Shown: one piece after another, positions 1 through 8,916 of the stretch
Layout: every line of letters begins with the position of its first letter
Numbering within the stretch: the first letter of the stretch is position 1
Assembly (NCBI GenBank): GCA_016709845.1
Contig: JADJMA010000008.1
Coordinates: 62,001-126,000 of the forward strand
Length of the DNA stretch: 64,000 nt
DNA from: Flammeovirgaceae bacterium
GTDB taxonomy: Bacteria; Bacteroidota; Bacteroidia; Cytophagales; Cyclobacteriaceae
Direction of reading: 5' to 3'
The notes under the pieces: generated by a model
The model's input: the letters and a program-made list of their open reading frames with translations, nothing else
Databases searched by the model: none
Told to the model about the DNA's origin: nothing
Position numbers and translations under genes: made by a program

Positions 1-1443
1 TGTATCATCGGGTCGCACACTTGAAAAATTATTTTCCAAAAGTGCTTTCAGGAATAGTTTACTCAAGAGATATTGATCGCGGTTGTCTACGTTTACATTT
101 AATAGCCGCGAAAGTTTTCTGCCTTCCATAGAAAGAGGTTCGAAATACCGGGCTACCGTAACGCTTAATGCCGCCACGATCATTAATGGAATAATAAGTG
201 CATACCCTCCGGTAAGCTCTGCGATGAGGAATATGGCGCACAAAGGAGCGTAAAAAACACCACTGAGAATTCCTGCCATAGCAACGAGTGTAAAATTTGT
301 TTCTGGAATGGAGGCTAGCCCGGTTAGATTAACAAGTCTTGCAAACGTAAAGCCCAGGTAAGCGCCAACAAATAAAGAAGGTCCGAAATTACCTCCATTG
401 CCACCACTGCCCAGCGTAATGGCAGCCGCGATCACTTTAACAAAAGCAAGCAACCCCAGAAAAATCAAAAGCGAGTAATCGTTTTGAAGAAACTGACTGA
501 GTAAGCTTGTTTTAGTTATTTCAGAGGTTTGTAGGTTAGCAAGCAACTTAATACTTTCATATCCTTCACCAAATAAGGGTGGAAAAAAAATAAATAGAAC
601 AGAAAGCGACAAGCCCCCAATAAAAATCTTTTTAGTGGAGCTACTAATTTTCGAAAACCGTTCTTCGATGTGTTCAGATGCTTTTGCGTAATAGAGAGAA
701 ACGAAACCAGCCAATAATCCTAAAGCAATGTAAAAGGGTACGTTATGGTAGTTAAAGGGTTGCTGTAAAGAGAAGGAGAGGATGATTCCTTCAGCCAGAA
801 TTATTTTTGACAACAAGGCTCCCGATGCAGCGGCAATAATGATGGGTATGAATGCGGCTGCGGTAACATCGGTGAGCAAAACCTCAATAGCAAATAATAC
901 TCCGGCTACCGGAGAGTTAAAGGCAGCGGCAATTCCTGCTGCGGCACCACAGGCTAACAACACCGTACGATCTTTATACGAGAGATGAAAGAAATTTCCA
1001 TAATTGGAACCCACGGCTGCCCCCGAGCTTACCATGGGCGACTCGAGCCCTACCGAACCACCAAAGCCAACGGTGAGGGCACTGGTAACTATATGCGAGT
1101 AGATATTTTTGCTGGGAAGTTTACTGGACTGGCGCGCAATGACGTACCCTATCTCTGCGCTTCCTCTTTTAAGTTTTTCCTTTAATACGAAATGGACGTA
1201 CATAACAGTAAGCCCAATCCCTACAAAAGGAAAGAAAGTGAAAAGAAAAAAATGTTCATAGTTAGTAGAAGAGTACGTTACCCATTCTCCTATGCTATGC
1301 ACGCAAAATTTTAAAATAATACCTGCCAGCGATGAAAGGATACCGACAACGATACACGAGAGAATAAAAAATTGGCGAGGAGAAAGTTTATTCTTAGCGA
1401 AGAAAATTATTTGCTTGGATAATCGACTAGCTATTTTGAGCAT
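1..1443 (-). CDS. ClC-family chloride channel/transporter (C-terminus beyond window)
   Basis: Voltage-gated chloride channel family protein of the inner membrane that moves chloride, possibly in exchange for protons. The 481 codons present are open in one frame with no break. Many hydrophobic segments are visible. The ClC signatures are present: GGSVGLESP near residue 139, where the Glu of the usual GREGP gate is kept, and GSGGNGGNFGPSLF near residue 350. After the last membrane segments a soluble tail begins at the left edge, where CBS domains often follow in this family. The start is the only ATG before an upstream in-frame stop. It is divergent from the marR-type gene at 1580, so the two may share a control region. 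Confidence 0.93.
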   Translation of the reverse strand, partial: MLKIASRLSKQIIFFAKNKLSPRQFFILSCIVVGILSSLAGIILKFCVHSIGEWVTYSSTNYEHFFLFTFFPFVGIGLTVMYVHFVLKEKLKRGSAEIGYVIARQSSKLPSKNIYSHIVTSALTVGFGGSVGLESPMVSSGAAVGSNYGNFFHLSYKDRTVLLACGAAAGIAAAFNSPVAGVLFAIEVLLTDVTAAAFIPIIIAAASGALLSKIILAEGIILSFSLQQPFNYHNVPFYIALGLLAGFVSLYYAKASEHIEERFSKISSSTKKIFIGGLSLSVLFIFFPPLFGEGYESIKLLANLQTSEITKTSLLSQFLQNDYSLLIFLGLLAFVKVIAAAITLGSGGNGGNFGPSLFVGAYLGFTFARLVNLTGLASIPETNFTLVAMAGILSGVFYAPLCAIFLIAELTGGYALIIPLMIVAALSVTVARYFEPLSMEGRKLSRLLNVNVDNRDQYLLSKLFLKALLENNFSSVRPDDT

Positions 1444-1545
1444 TCTATGGGTGGATCGGTACTATTTCAATCGTTAAGATTACAATATTACTCACCTGTC
1501 GGGAAATTCCCCGTAAAATTCAAAGAAAGGAATTATTTTGTTTGT

Positions 1546-1563
1546 AATGTTGTAGCTACCATT
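1546..1563. promoter_or_regulatory. Possible MarR operator between clc and marR-type gene
   Basis: An imperfect palindrome, AATG-tt-GTAGCTAC-CATT, lies 17 bases before the regulator start and in the divergent spacer. The core GTAGCTAC is a perfect 8-base palindrome. MarR proteins usually bind such sites and repress their own gene. This is inferred from position and symmetry only. Confidence 0.35.
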
Positions 1564-1579
1564 ATTGACAATGTAATTA

Positions 1580-2029
1580 ATGGCTCTAGAAGAAGATATC
1601 AAACAGGAGAAATTTAGCAACGAATACCATAAGGCGTCTATCAATCTGTTATACACAGGAAGTTGGCTTTATAACATTAATGCAGGCTACTTAAAACAGT
1701 TTGGTGTTACACCCGAGCAGTTTAACGTACTCAGAATTTTACGGGGTGGTTTCCCCAAGCCTATGATGTTGGCCGAGATAACGGAGCGCATGATTGACAA
1801 GAGTAGTAACTGCACCCGATTAGTTGAAAAGCTAAGGCAGAAGGGTTTGGTAAATCGTGAGACCTGCGAAAAAAATCGCAGGCAGGTCGATATTTCAATT
1901 ACCGAAAAAGGTCAGGGTCTTTTAAAAAAAGTAGACAACAATCAGCAAGCCTGGATGGAGGAGATGACAAAACTATCGAAGGCTGAAGCCAAAGAATTGA
2001 ATCGGATTCTGGATAAACTGAGAGGTTAA
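1580..2029 (+). CDS. MarR-family transcriptional regulator
   Basis: Cytoplasmic winged-helix DNA-binding regulator of 149 residues, the usual size for the family. An N-terminal helical dimerisation part leads to the pattern VTPEQFNVLRIL, then the recognition region (LAEITERMIDKSSNCTRLVEKL) and the wing with NRRQVDISITEKG around residues 90-110. The C-terminal helices complete the dimer interface. The frame is intact and the start follows an AT-rich spacer shared with the divergent chloride channel gene. MarR proteins normally respond to small aromatic ligands or oxidants; the ligand cannot be read from the sequence. The clc gene and marR itself are the nearest plausible targets. Confidence 0.92.
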   Translation: MALEEDIKQEKFSNEYHKASINLLYTGSWLYNINAGYLKQFGVTPEQFNVLRILRGGFPKPMMLAEITERMIDKSSNCTRLVEKLRQKGLVNRETCEKNRRQVDISITEKGQGLLKKVDNNQQAWMEEMTKLSKAEAKELNRILDKLRG

Positions 2030-2093
2030 TGTTGCCGACTACATTTACCAGCTAACATTTTCAAACTCCGAAAAGCGAGAGGAAAAGTAACTA

Positions 2094-4128
2094 TCACAAT
2101 CCCTTAATAGATTGCAAGGCGGCTTCAGCGGCATATTTTACATCGCTGTTGCGTGATCCTGCTAATACGCGCTGTATCGACTTCTCCGCAGGTGCAGCAT
2201 CCTTTCCAATTTTGCCAAGTAGTGTGATCAATTGAAATTGAAGACCGCCATTTTGTTCGGTTGTTTTGTCAAGAGCAGCAACTAAGGGCTGCACAGCAGG
2301 CTTCCCGATTTTTACTAAAGCTTCTTTGGCTGCTTCAGTATCGTTGCCATAATGCGGTAGCACCGAAATCATATAGTCTATGGCTTTGACGCTATTGGTT
2401 TTGCAGTTGCCTAATACTTCAATGGCTAAAGTTTGTATGGAAGTCATGGTACTTCGATCATCCAAACTGCGCTTGCTGAATAGTGCTACCAATGTACTTT
2501 CAATTTTCTTTGGTTGTGCGCCCATCAAAGCAAGCAACTTCATCACGCGAAGTTGTTCAGCTAAGTCATTACCTTTTAAAATTGCATCAGCCTGATCCTG
2601 TGTTGGGATTACACCGGCAATGGGAACGCCATACTTCACACAAAAGTTAATGCGATCTTCTTTTTGACCCGGGTAAGGAGTTAGCATAGCATAACCCGAA
2701 AATTTATCGCGGCATTGTTTGGTAAGCGTGATGAGATCTGCTTCTGGGTATTCTTTTCTAATCCTTTCATTACTGGATTCGGAATAAGTTAGTTTAAACT
2801 TCCAGGCAAAGTCAAAGAGTTGTTCGTGTGCTTTCAGATAGTCATTTGCATTAACAAACGAAGCCAACCAACCTATTAAAACTTTTTTTCGTGCGGGGTC
2901 TTGTTCATCAGCATAAATAGAAGTGAGCTCACTAAACAAAGTGCCTTTCAGTTTATCATCAGTTGTTAACTTTGATGAATACGTTTCATATACATGCTGG
3001 CGCAACGGTTGATTACTCTTTAAGCCTTCCATCATTTCAACAAAAGCATTTTCGTAAGGAATGGGTCGAGGTAAACCGAGTTTGCTTTCACTTGCCAGTT
3101 TAAAATAGGCAGCTATGCGTTGCTTCTGTTCAGCCTCAGCATTGGTTGATTTAGCCAGCAGGTAGTTAATGTAATTAGAGATTGAATAATTACCCACCCG
3201 CGCCAGGGCGTTGAAACATGATTTCCATTCGGCCTCATCCACCCTCCATCAGCCGTCAGGTAGCGAACAATTTCATAGGCACGATCATCACCCGTTGGGT
3301 AGGCAATGGTATCAAGCGTATGAAGTAGAAAGCTTTTATAGGACGGGGGATCAATTTTAAATCGCGTGAAGGAATACATCACATCATAATGAAGCTTACC
3401 GCACTGATTATCGAATGGAGTTTTGATAGCATCATTGACTACCGCAGTTATTTTTTCAGGTGTCGATAAATCATTGAGTCGAGGACGAAATTCCGCTACC
3501 CGTTCTTTACAAATTTCTTCTTTTGATTTTGTACTTGTGCCTGCGGCAGCTCCATTAAAGGTTATCTGCACCGTGCTGTTGCTTGGTTTAGCGGTAGGTT
3601 CGGTACCGGAAGTTGCCGGTTGAAGAAAGAGGGCTGTCATATTTTTATTCATCTTAATGCGTCCCACATAGCTCACCGTAATTTCGCCTGAGGTTACATC
3701 AATAACGCGCGCACTTACTTCAATGTATGATTTCAATTTGGTGTAGGTGCCCGAGAGTAACGCATCAATAGGTGCCAATTGTCCGATTTGCAAGGCGGCT
3801 GCGGGCTTCATTAAATCGGTAAGAATAAATTCATGTTCGTGTAAAATTGCATCCATGCGGGTGCGTTCAAACAGTTTCAGTTTTCCGGGTGCCCGGAAAG
3901 TAATCCAATAATGGTTTCTGTTAGGTATTCGCCAAAAGCTTGCGATTGTTGCGTGGAAGAAGCAGTGGCAGTAAATGGCACAACGGCCAGCTTTTGTGGA
4001 ATCACGGCACTGGGGGCTGCCACAATTTTTTGAGTGAGCTCCTGCGTTACAGCCGGATAGCTTTTAGGCTTTTGCGCGTGCATCGTAAATGAAACAACAA
4101 ACAGGAGTAGAGCAAGTGAGATTTTCAT
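2094..4128 (-). CDS. Secreted CsgG/FlgO-like protein with C-terminal HEAT repeats (two frame breaks)
   Basis: Signal peptide (MKISLALLLFVV...MHAQ, hence the start at 4128 rather than the in-frame ATG at 4152). Then a domain of about 180 residues resembling the CsgG/FlgO fold: LAVVPFTA, AFGEYLTETIIGLLS, LFERTRMDAIL, GQLAPIDALLSGTYTKL and RVIDVTSGEI. The second half is helical with HEAT-type repeats near the C-terminus (EALVKIGKPAVQPLVAAL and similar). Two frame breaks, near 3877 (A run) and near 3240 (G run), are each repaired by one added base. CsgG-like proteins act at the outer membrane in secretion or envelope sensing; with HEAT repeats it may be a scaffold. Function is inferred. Confidence 0.75.
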
Positions 4129-4308
4129 GACCGGGATAAAATACGAGTTCAAGGTAACTATACGGGTTTATTATTCACCACCCCAACCGCCACAGTGTGG
4201 AATAATTTCAACATCGGGATAAGTCAGAATGACAATTTCAGGCTGAGATTAAGGAAATTGTATCCGGCACCATTGGTGAACATAGGTAAACCATAAAACG
4301 ATACAATT

Positions 4309-4401
4309 ATGGGAACTGCCATGTTTATTATTATCGGTATACTAATGTGTCTTTCTGTTTTAGAAATACTACAATCCTCAGAAGAGCGAAAAGATGTATA
4401 G
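4309..4401 (+). CDS. Possible 30-residue single-pass membrane microprotein
   Basis: A short open frame of 30 codons, ATG to TAG, in the otherwise empty 257-base gap between two minus-strand genes. It encodes an N-terminal hydrophobic helix (AMFIIIGILMCLSVLEIL) followed by a charged tail (QSSEERKDV), which is the usual layout of small inner-membrane proteins. No clear ribosome site is seen, which is normal for this phylum. It could also be chance; conservation in relatives would decide. Confidence 0.3.
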   Translation: MGTAMFIIIGILMCLSVLEILQSSEERKDV

Positions 4402-4409
4402 TGGTAGCT

Positions 4410-5182
4410 TTATTTCTTTCTCAATTCTTCAATGTCTTTTAAGATTTGCGCCACTAACGCTTCCGTTACAAGTTTTCCTTTTTCTACGGTAGCCAATGTC
4501 GCATCGCCCCAGGTTCCGCTGGGTGAGTAAGTAGAATTTTTATTATTAGGATCGCGCGTAAGTCCGCGGCCGGTGCTGGGTTTATAATCTTTTACGGCAA
4601 GTTTCATATTCACTGCTTCGGGCTTCATATACAAAATCATAGAAGTTTCAATTTCATCGGCATGGGTGCCGCCTTCTTGTTTAGAAATTTTTTTCTCGAG
4701 CTCACTGATGCTGTTAAATCGGTGAACTCCATCACAATACCTTCGGCTGCAAGGTATCGTGCGGGGTTAATGCCCGTACCGTGCTGATGCCCGTATTTAG
4801 TATGTAAAACTTTTAGGTCCGTAATGCGCCAGACTTGGCAGATATCAACAACCAAATCGCGCGCGGTGCTTAACCGTAGTGAGGTAGAGCCCGGATACTC
4901 GAGAAAGGACGGGTAGAAATGATAGTTGATTATGGGCGCGATCACTACATTGGCTTCTTCCAAAACGCGCTGCTGGAAGTACTTGGCAAGGATCAAATCG
5001 TTTTTCAATAGCAAGTGTGGACCATGCTCTTTTGCTTCTGCACCTAGTGGAATCACTATGATGGTTTCGGGGGTGAGAATTTTTTCTGCTTGTTGCCAGG
5101 TGAGGTCGCCCAGCATAATGCCACGTTGAGGTTGTGCAAGTGATAAAATAGGCAATAACAGAAAGCAGGCGAGGAGTTTCAT
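4410..5182 (-). CDS. Creatininase-family amidohydrolase, exported (four frame breaks)
   Basis: Metal-dependent cyclic amide hydrolase family (creatininase, MftE, FAPy deformylase). A signal peptide (MKLLACFLLLPILSLAQ) is followed by the metal motif PLGAEAKEHGPHL, the core PSFLEYPGSTSLR, and the late motif EGGTHADEIETS. Three single-base losses between 4763 and 4836 (G run, A run, TT) cancel each other, so about 25 residues are misread without a stop. Reading through them restores HYGPKSFYILNTGIST, the expected family sequence. A fourth loss near 4710 splits off the C-terminal third. The natural substrate is unknown; the exported location argues against nucleotide metabolism. Confidence 0.85.
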
Positions 5183-5478
5183 TTTGGTTTTTAGTTAATG
5201 AAACTAAAGATAGGTGTTTTGGTTAACTCTGCAGACTTTGATCAGGCCATGCCGGGCAAGTGGAGATTTTCATAATTAGAAACAATCTATAATGAGACCC
5301 GGAATCCGGTTGGGGCTTGCAGTTTTGTGTTCAGTCTTTCTGAGATCGCGGGTCTCGTTTCAATCCATGCTAAATGAATAAGTTAGTGTTACTCGCCCAC
5401 AATGAAAAAAAGACTTTTGGGTCAGCCCCATAATTTAACGACTTCATTAAGATCTATCACCTTACGATGGTAGCCCTA
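5183..5478. other. Intergenic gap with no recognised feature
   Basis: About 296 bases between the creatininase-like gene start and the end of the molybdopterin oxidoreductase gene. I see no convincing open frame, strong hairpin or repeat. It must contain the promoter for the minus-strand creatininase-like gene. Confidence 0.5.
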
Positions 5479-7493
5479 TTACGAAAGTTTGATAGGGAAA
5501 TCCCTATATCGTTTCCCTGTAGCTGCAAAAATCGCATTGGCCAAAGCAGGCGCTACGGGTGGCACGGGCGGTTCGCCCACACCCGTTGGTTTAATATCAC
5601 TTTCGACAAGATGAATATGGGTTTCAACTGGCATATCTTCATGTCGCGAAACCAGATATGTATCAAAATTGGTTTGTTGACTACGACCATCTTTAAAAGA
5701 AATATTTCCTTTTAACGCGCCACTCATGGCAAAAACAAAACCTCCCTCAAATTGCTGCATCACAGAATTTCGATTTACCACCTGACCACAATCCACCGCA
5801 TAGTGAACTTCAGGAATACTCATCTTTCCGGCTTCATCAAACGCAACATGCACTACACACGCCACATAGGTAAGAAAACTTTTGTGCGCACAAATTCCCA
5901 TGCCATGTCCTTTGGGTAGTGACTTGCCCCATCCGGATTTATCGGCAACTAATTCAATAACACCCCGCAAGCGTGACGTATCGCCAGGAAATTTGTCCAA
6001 AGGTTCACCATAATTTTCAAAACCTTTTACGTATTCTCCAAACGGAATCATCCGATCAGGCCCAAGCAGTTCCAATAAATTTTTAACCGGATCAACTTTG
6101 CGATAGGCTGCGATTTCGTCAACCATGCTACCAATGGCAAACGCATGTTGGATGTTACTTACCGAACGCAGCCAGCCAATACGGGTATGGGCAGGCGATT
6201 CAATAGCCTCGCATGAAATATTTGGAATATTAAATGGGATGTCAATCACGCCAAGACCAAGTTCACCATCACTGGGAGTTATCTCATTGGTGTTCGTGGT
6301 TCCAGCTATGGGTGGGAAGGCACTTCGATGCGTCCACGCGGTTACTTGTTTATTTTTATCATAAGCCACCTGTATATATTGAACACTACATGCGTGGAAA
6401 AAGTCGTGGGTAAGATCATCTTCACGCGTCCAGGTAACTTTGATGGGTGTACCCTGCATTTCGTTAGCAATCAACGCAGCTTCAACAGCAAAGTCTGGCT
6501 TTGATTTTCGGCCAAAGGCACCACCCAACAAGGTAACATTGACCGTTACATTGGCGGCATCTAACTTTAATGCTCCCGCAACACTATCGCGAATCCATTG
6601 TGGCGATTGTACCGGTGCCCACATTTCACATTTGCCATCTTTTACTAAAGCGGTAGCATTAGGTACTTCCATAGGCGCATGCGATAAATGTTGCGTAACA
6701 TAAACCGACTCCCATCTTACTCATTGCGTTCTTGATCGCGCTGTCCACTGATCCATTTGCCCTCCGCATACGCCTTTCTTTTTCCACCAGCAACCGGGCA
6801 TCGTAAGATAACCGCGTGTTTCATGCCTGGCTTAATAACATCCAATCCATAAACAGCCGTACCTTTAACTATGTCGGGCACATCGTACAGATTCATGTGT
6901 TTGCCAATGTATTTCCAGTCAGCTTTTTTCTTAAGCACAACAGTGTCCTCTGCGGGAGGTGATAGTTTGGAGGCGGCTTCAGTGAGGTCGCCAAAACTAA
7001 TTTTCTTTCCGCTGGAATGAACCACTCATGGTTGAGGGCTTTGCATTCGCTTACATCAACACCCCAGGTAGTGGCAGCAGCTTGCTCCAGCATCATCCGG
7101 GCCGTGGCTCCTGCTTTGCGCATAGGTTCAAAAAACATGCGTACCGAAAAAGAGCCATCGGTATTTTGATTGCCATAGATTTTTTCATCGCCTACAGCCT
7201 GTACTAATTTCACTCGCTTCCAATCAGCTTCCAACTCATCAGCAACAATCATCGGTAATCCTGTACGAATGCCTGTACCCATCTCTTGTCTCTGAGCCAC
7301 AATCAAAACAGTACCATCGGGATTTATAGTAAGATAAACATTAGGGAAAACGCAACCATTGCTTTTTCTGGTGAACATGCCCATTGCAAACCAAGCACAA
7401 GCCCTGAGGCGGTAATGCCTGTGGCTTTTAAGAAGGTTCGTCTATCAATCTTTTTAATTGCGATTCCCGGAGGAATGTTTCTGTTGACTTCAT
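5479..7493 (-). CDS. Molybdopterin-binding oxidoreductase, IorB/xanthine dehydrogenase type (fragmented)
   Basis: Large subunit of a molybdenum hydroxylase like isoquinoline 1-oxidoreductase beta, exported by the Tat route: a twin-arginine signal (RRTFLKATGITASG) is restored by adding one A near 7445. Family motifs include GQRQEMGTG-like QRQEMGTGIRTG, LGGAFGRKSKPDF and VGEPPVPPVAPALANAIFAATG with its C-terminal Glu. Further one-base losses occur near 7370 and 7023. Near 6700-6790 the frame changes and the protein appears to lack some tens of residues between HAVILRCPVAGGK and YVTQHLSHAPMEV relative to the family. No 2Fe-2S partner subunit lies next to it. Substrate unknown; aromatic N-heterocycles or aldehydes are typical. 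Confidence 0.82.
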
Positions 7494-7600
7494 AGCATTT
7501 CGAAAATTTGGTTGTTGAAGGTAGGCAAAGATTTATTTTAAAGCGAGCATTAAATTTGCCTACGACCAGTATCTTTCGAAAAAACCATTAATAATTACCA

Positions 7601-8287
7601 ATGAAGACTTCCGCTTTAATTGTTCTTGCTCTGATTTTGCTTTCCTGTACACAGAAATCAGCCAGAGTCAAAATCAAAGAGTCTATTCAATGGCACCGAC
7701 TTAACCGGCTGGCATGTGGATGTTCCAGATTTAGAAAAGGACTCAACACTTCGAAATCCGTTTATTGTGCGAGATGGCATGTTGGTTAGTTTGGGGGCAC
7801 CCGAAGGCCATTTAATTACAGATGCTGTTTATCAGAATTATGAAATTGAAGTGGAGTATCGTTTTGCTGGTGAGCCTGGAAATTGTGGTTTGTTAGTGAA
7901 TGCCTCTGCCCCACGTGCTCTTTATGAAATGTTTCCAAAATCGATAGAAGTTCAAATGATGCATGAAAATGCGGGTGACTTCTGGTGCATTGTTGAAGAC
8001 ATTGAAACAACAGACATGGAACAAAGGCGCGGTCCAAAAGAAAACTGGGGAATTACGGAAGGCAAAGAACGAAGAATAAAAATCTTACCGATAGCACCGA
8101 GAATCCTTTGGGCGAATGGAATAAAATGAAAGTGCTTGTTAAGCAAGATTCAATTACTGTATGGGTCAACGATGTACTTGTCAATCAAGGCTGGCATTGC
8201 ACAACAAAAGGGCAAATCGCGGTGCAAGCGGAAGGAGCAGAAGTGGAGTTTAGAAAAGTTTTACTGACCTCACTAAGCAAGGATTAA
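7601..8287 (+). CDS. DUF1080 (3-keto-disaccharide hydrolase-like) lipoprotein
   Basis: Lipobox LILLSC near residue 15 predicts an outer-membrane lipoprotein facing the periplasm or surface. The body is one DUF1080 jelly-roll domain: LFNGTDLTGW, FIVRDGMLVSLG, YQNYEIEVEYRF, SGIxL replaced here by CGLLVNA, then GEWNKMKVLV and VWVNDVLVN. Two frame breaks are repaired by one base each, near 7690 and in the A run 8078-8082. Members of this family cleave 3-keto glycosides after oxidation by Gfo/Idh/MocA enzymes; no such enzyme is adjacent, so the specific sugar is not known. It is divergent from the Tat-exported oxidoreductase. Confidence 0.85.
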
Positions 8288-8360
8288 GATCAAAATAGAT
8301 TTTCGATCCGTTACGATGACAAAGTCAACCTTTTATTCGTTCTCAGGATAAATGTAAATT

Positions 8361-8891
8361 TCAATTAGTAAAGTTTACCACAGCGGGCTGCCAGGTTACA
8401 GAATCTCCGTTTATGCCCTTGTTGTAATTAATCACTTCAAGTCGTGTGGGCGTTACTTTAATCAACAAATAATTTTCCTTACGATCAGGATAGAAATCTT
8501 TCCAGGCTTCTTTCCATCGGTTATCCTTTTCGGTTTGATCATTTATCAACTCAGCCATTCCATAAATGGAAACATACCCGTTTTCATTCTTGTCGGAATA
8601 GTATAAGGTTACGTGAGGATCGCTTTTAATTTGATCTACTTTTCTACTGTTTGGATTTGTGGCTAACCAAACGGTAAAGTTTTCTTCGGGTTCAAAAGCA
8701 TCCATCGTTCTTACTTGTGGATGGCCATTTTTATCAAGTGTTATAAAGCGCATTTTCCAGAATTTTGAATTACCCGCGGGCTGCGGTTAATAGGGTTGCA
8801 CGATCATGAGAATCAGGTTGTGGATTTTTCCTGGGATTGACAGCTCCTAATAAAAAGAAACCCCAAGACTTACAGCAAGAAACGATCGCAT
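8361..8891 (-). CDS. Exported FMN-binding split-barrel (pyridoxamine phosphate oxidase-like) protein
   Basis: The core (HPQVRTMDAF, FTVWLATNPNSRKVDQI, HVTLYYSD, YVSIYGMAEL) is the general-stress-protein-26 type of FMN split barrel. Merging frames upstream gives a longer protein that starts at 8891 with a signal peptide (MRSFLAVSLGVSF..LLGA) and the helix RATLLTAARGVIQNSGKCAF. Three one-base losses (near 8850, 8782 and 8755) separate these parts. The start codon lies about 26 bases after the restored stop of the M16 peptidase gene, so the two are probably co-transcribed. Likely a flavin- or heme-binding oxidoreductase; substrate unknown. Confidence 0.78.
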
Positions 8892-8916
8892 GTTTTTAAT
8901 ATTGACAGAATTAACT

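Noticed and set aside
3113..3856. Separate genes for each fragment of the HEAT protein
   Set aside because: Adding one base at the A run near 3877 and the G run near 3240 joins them into one domain order; the fragments have no starts of their own.
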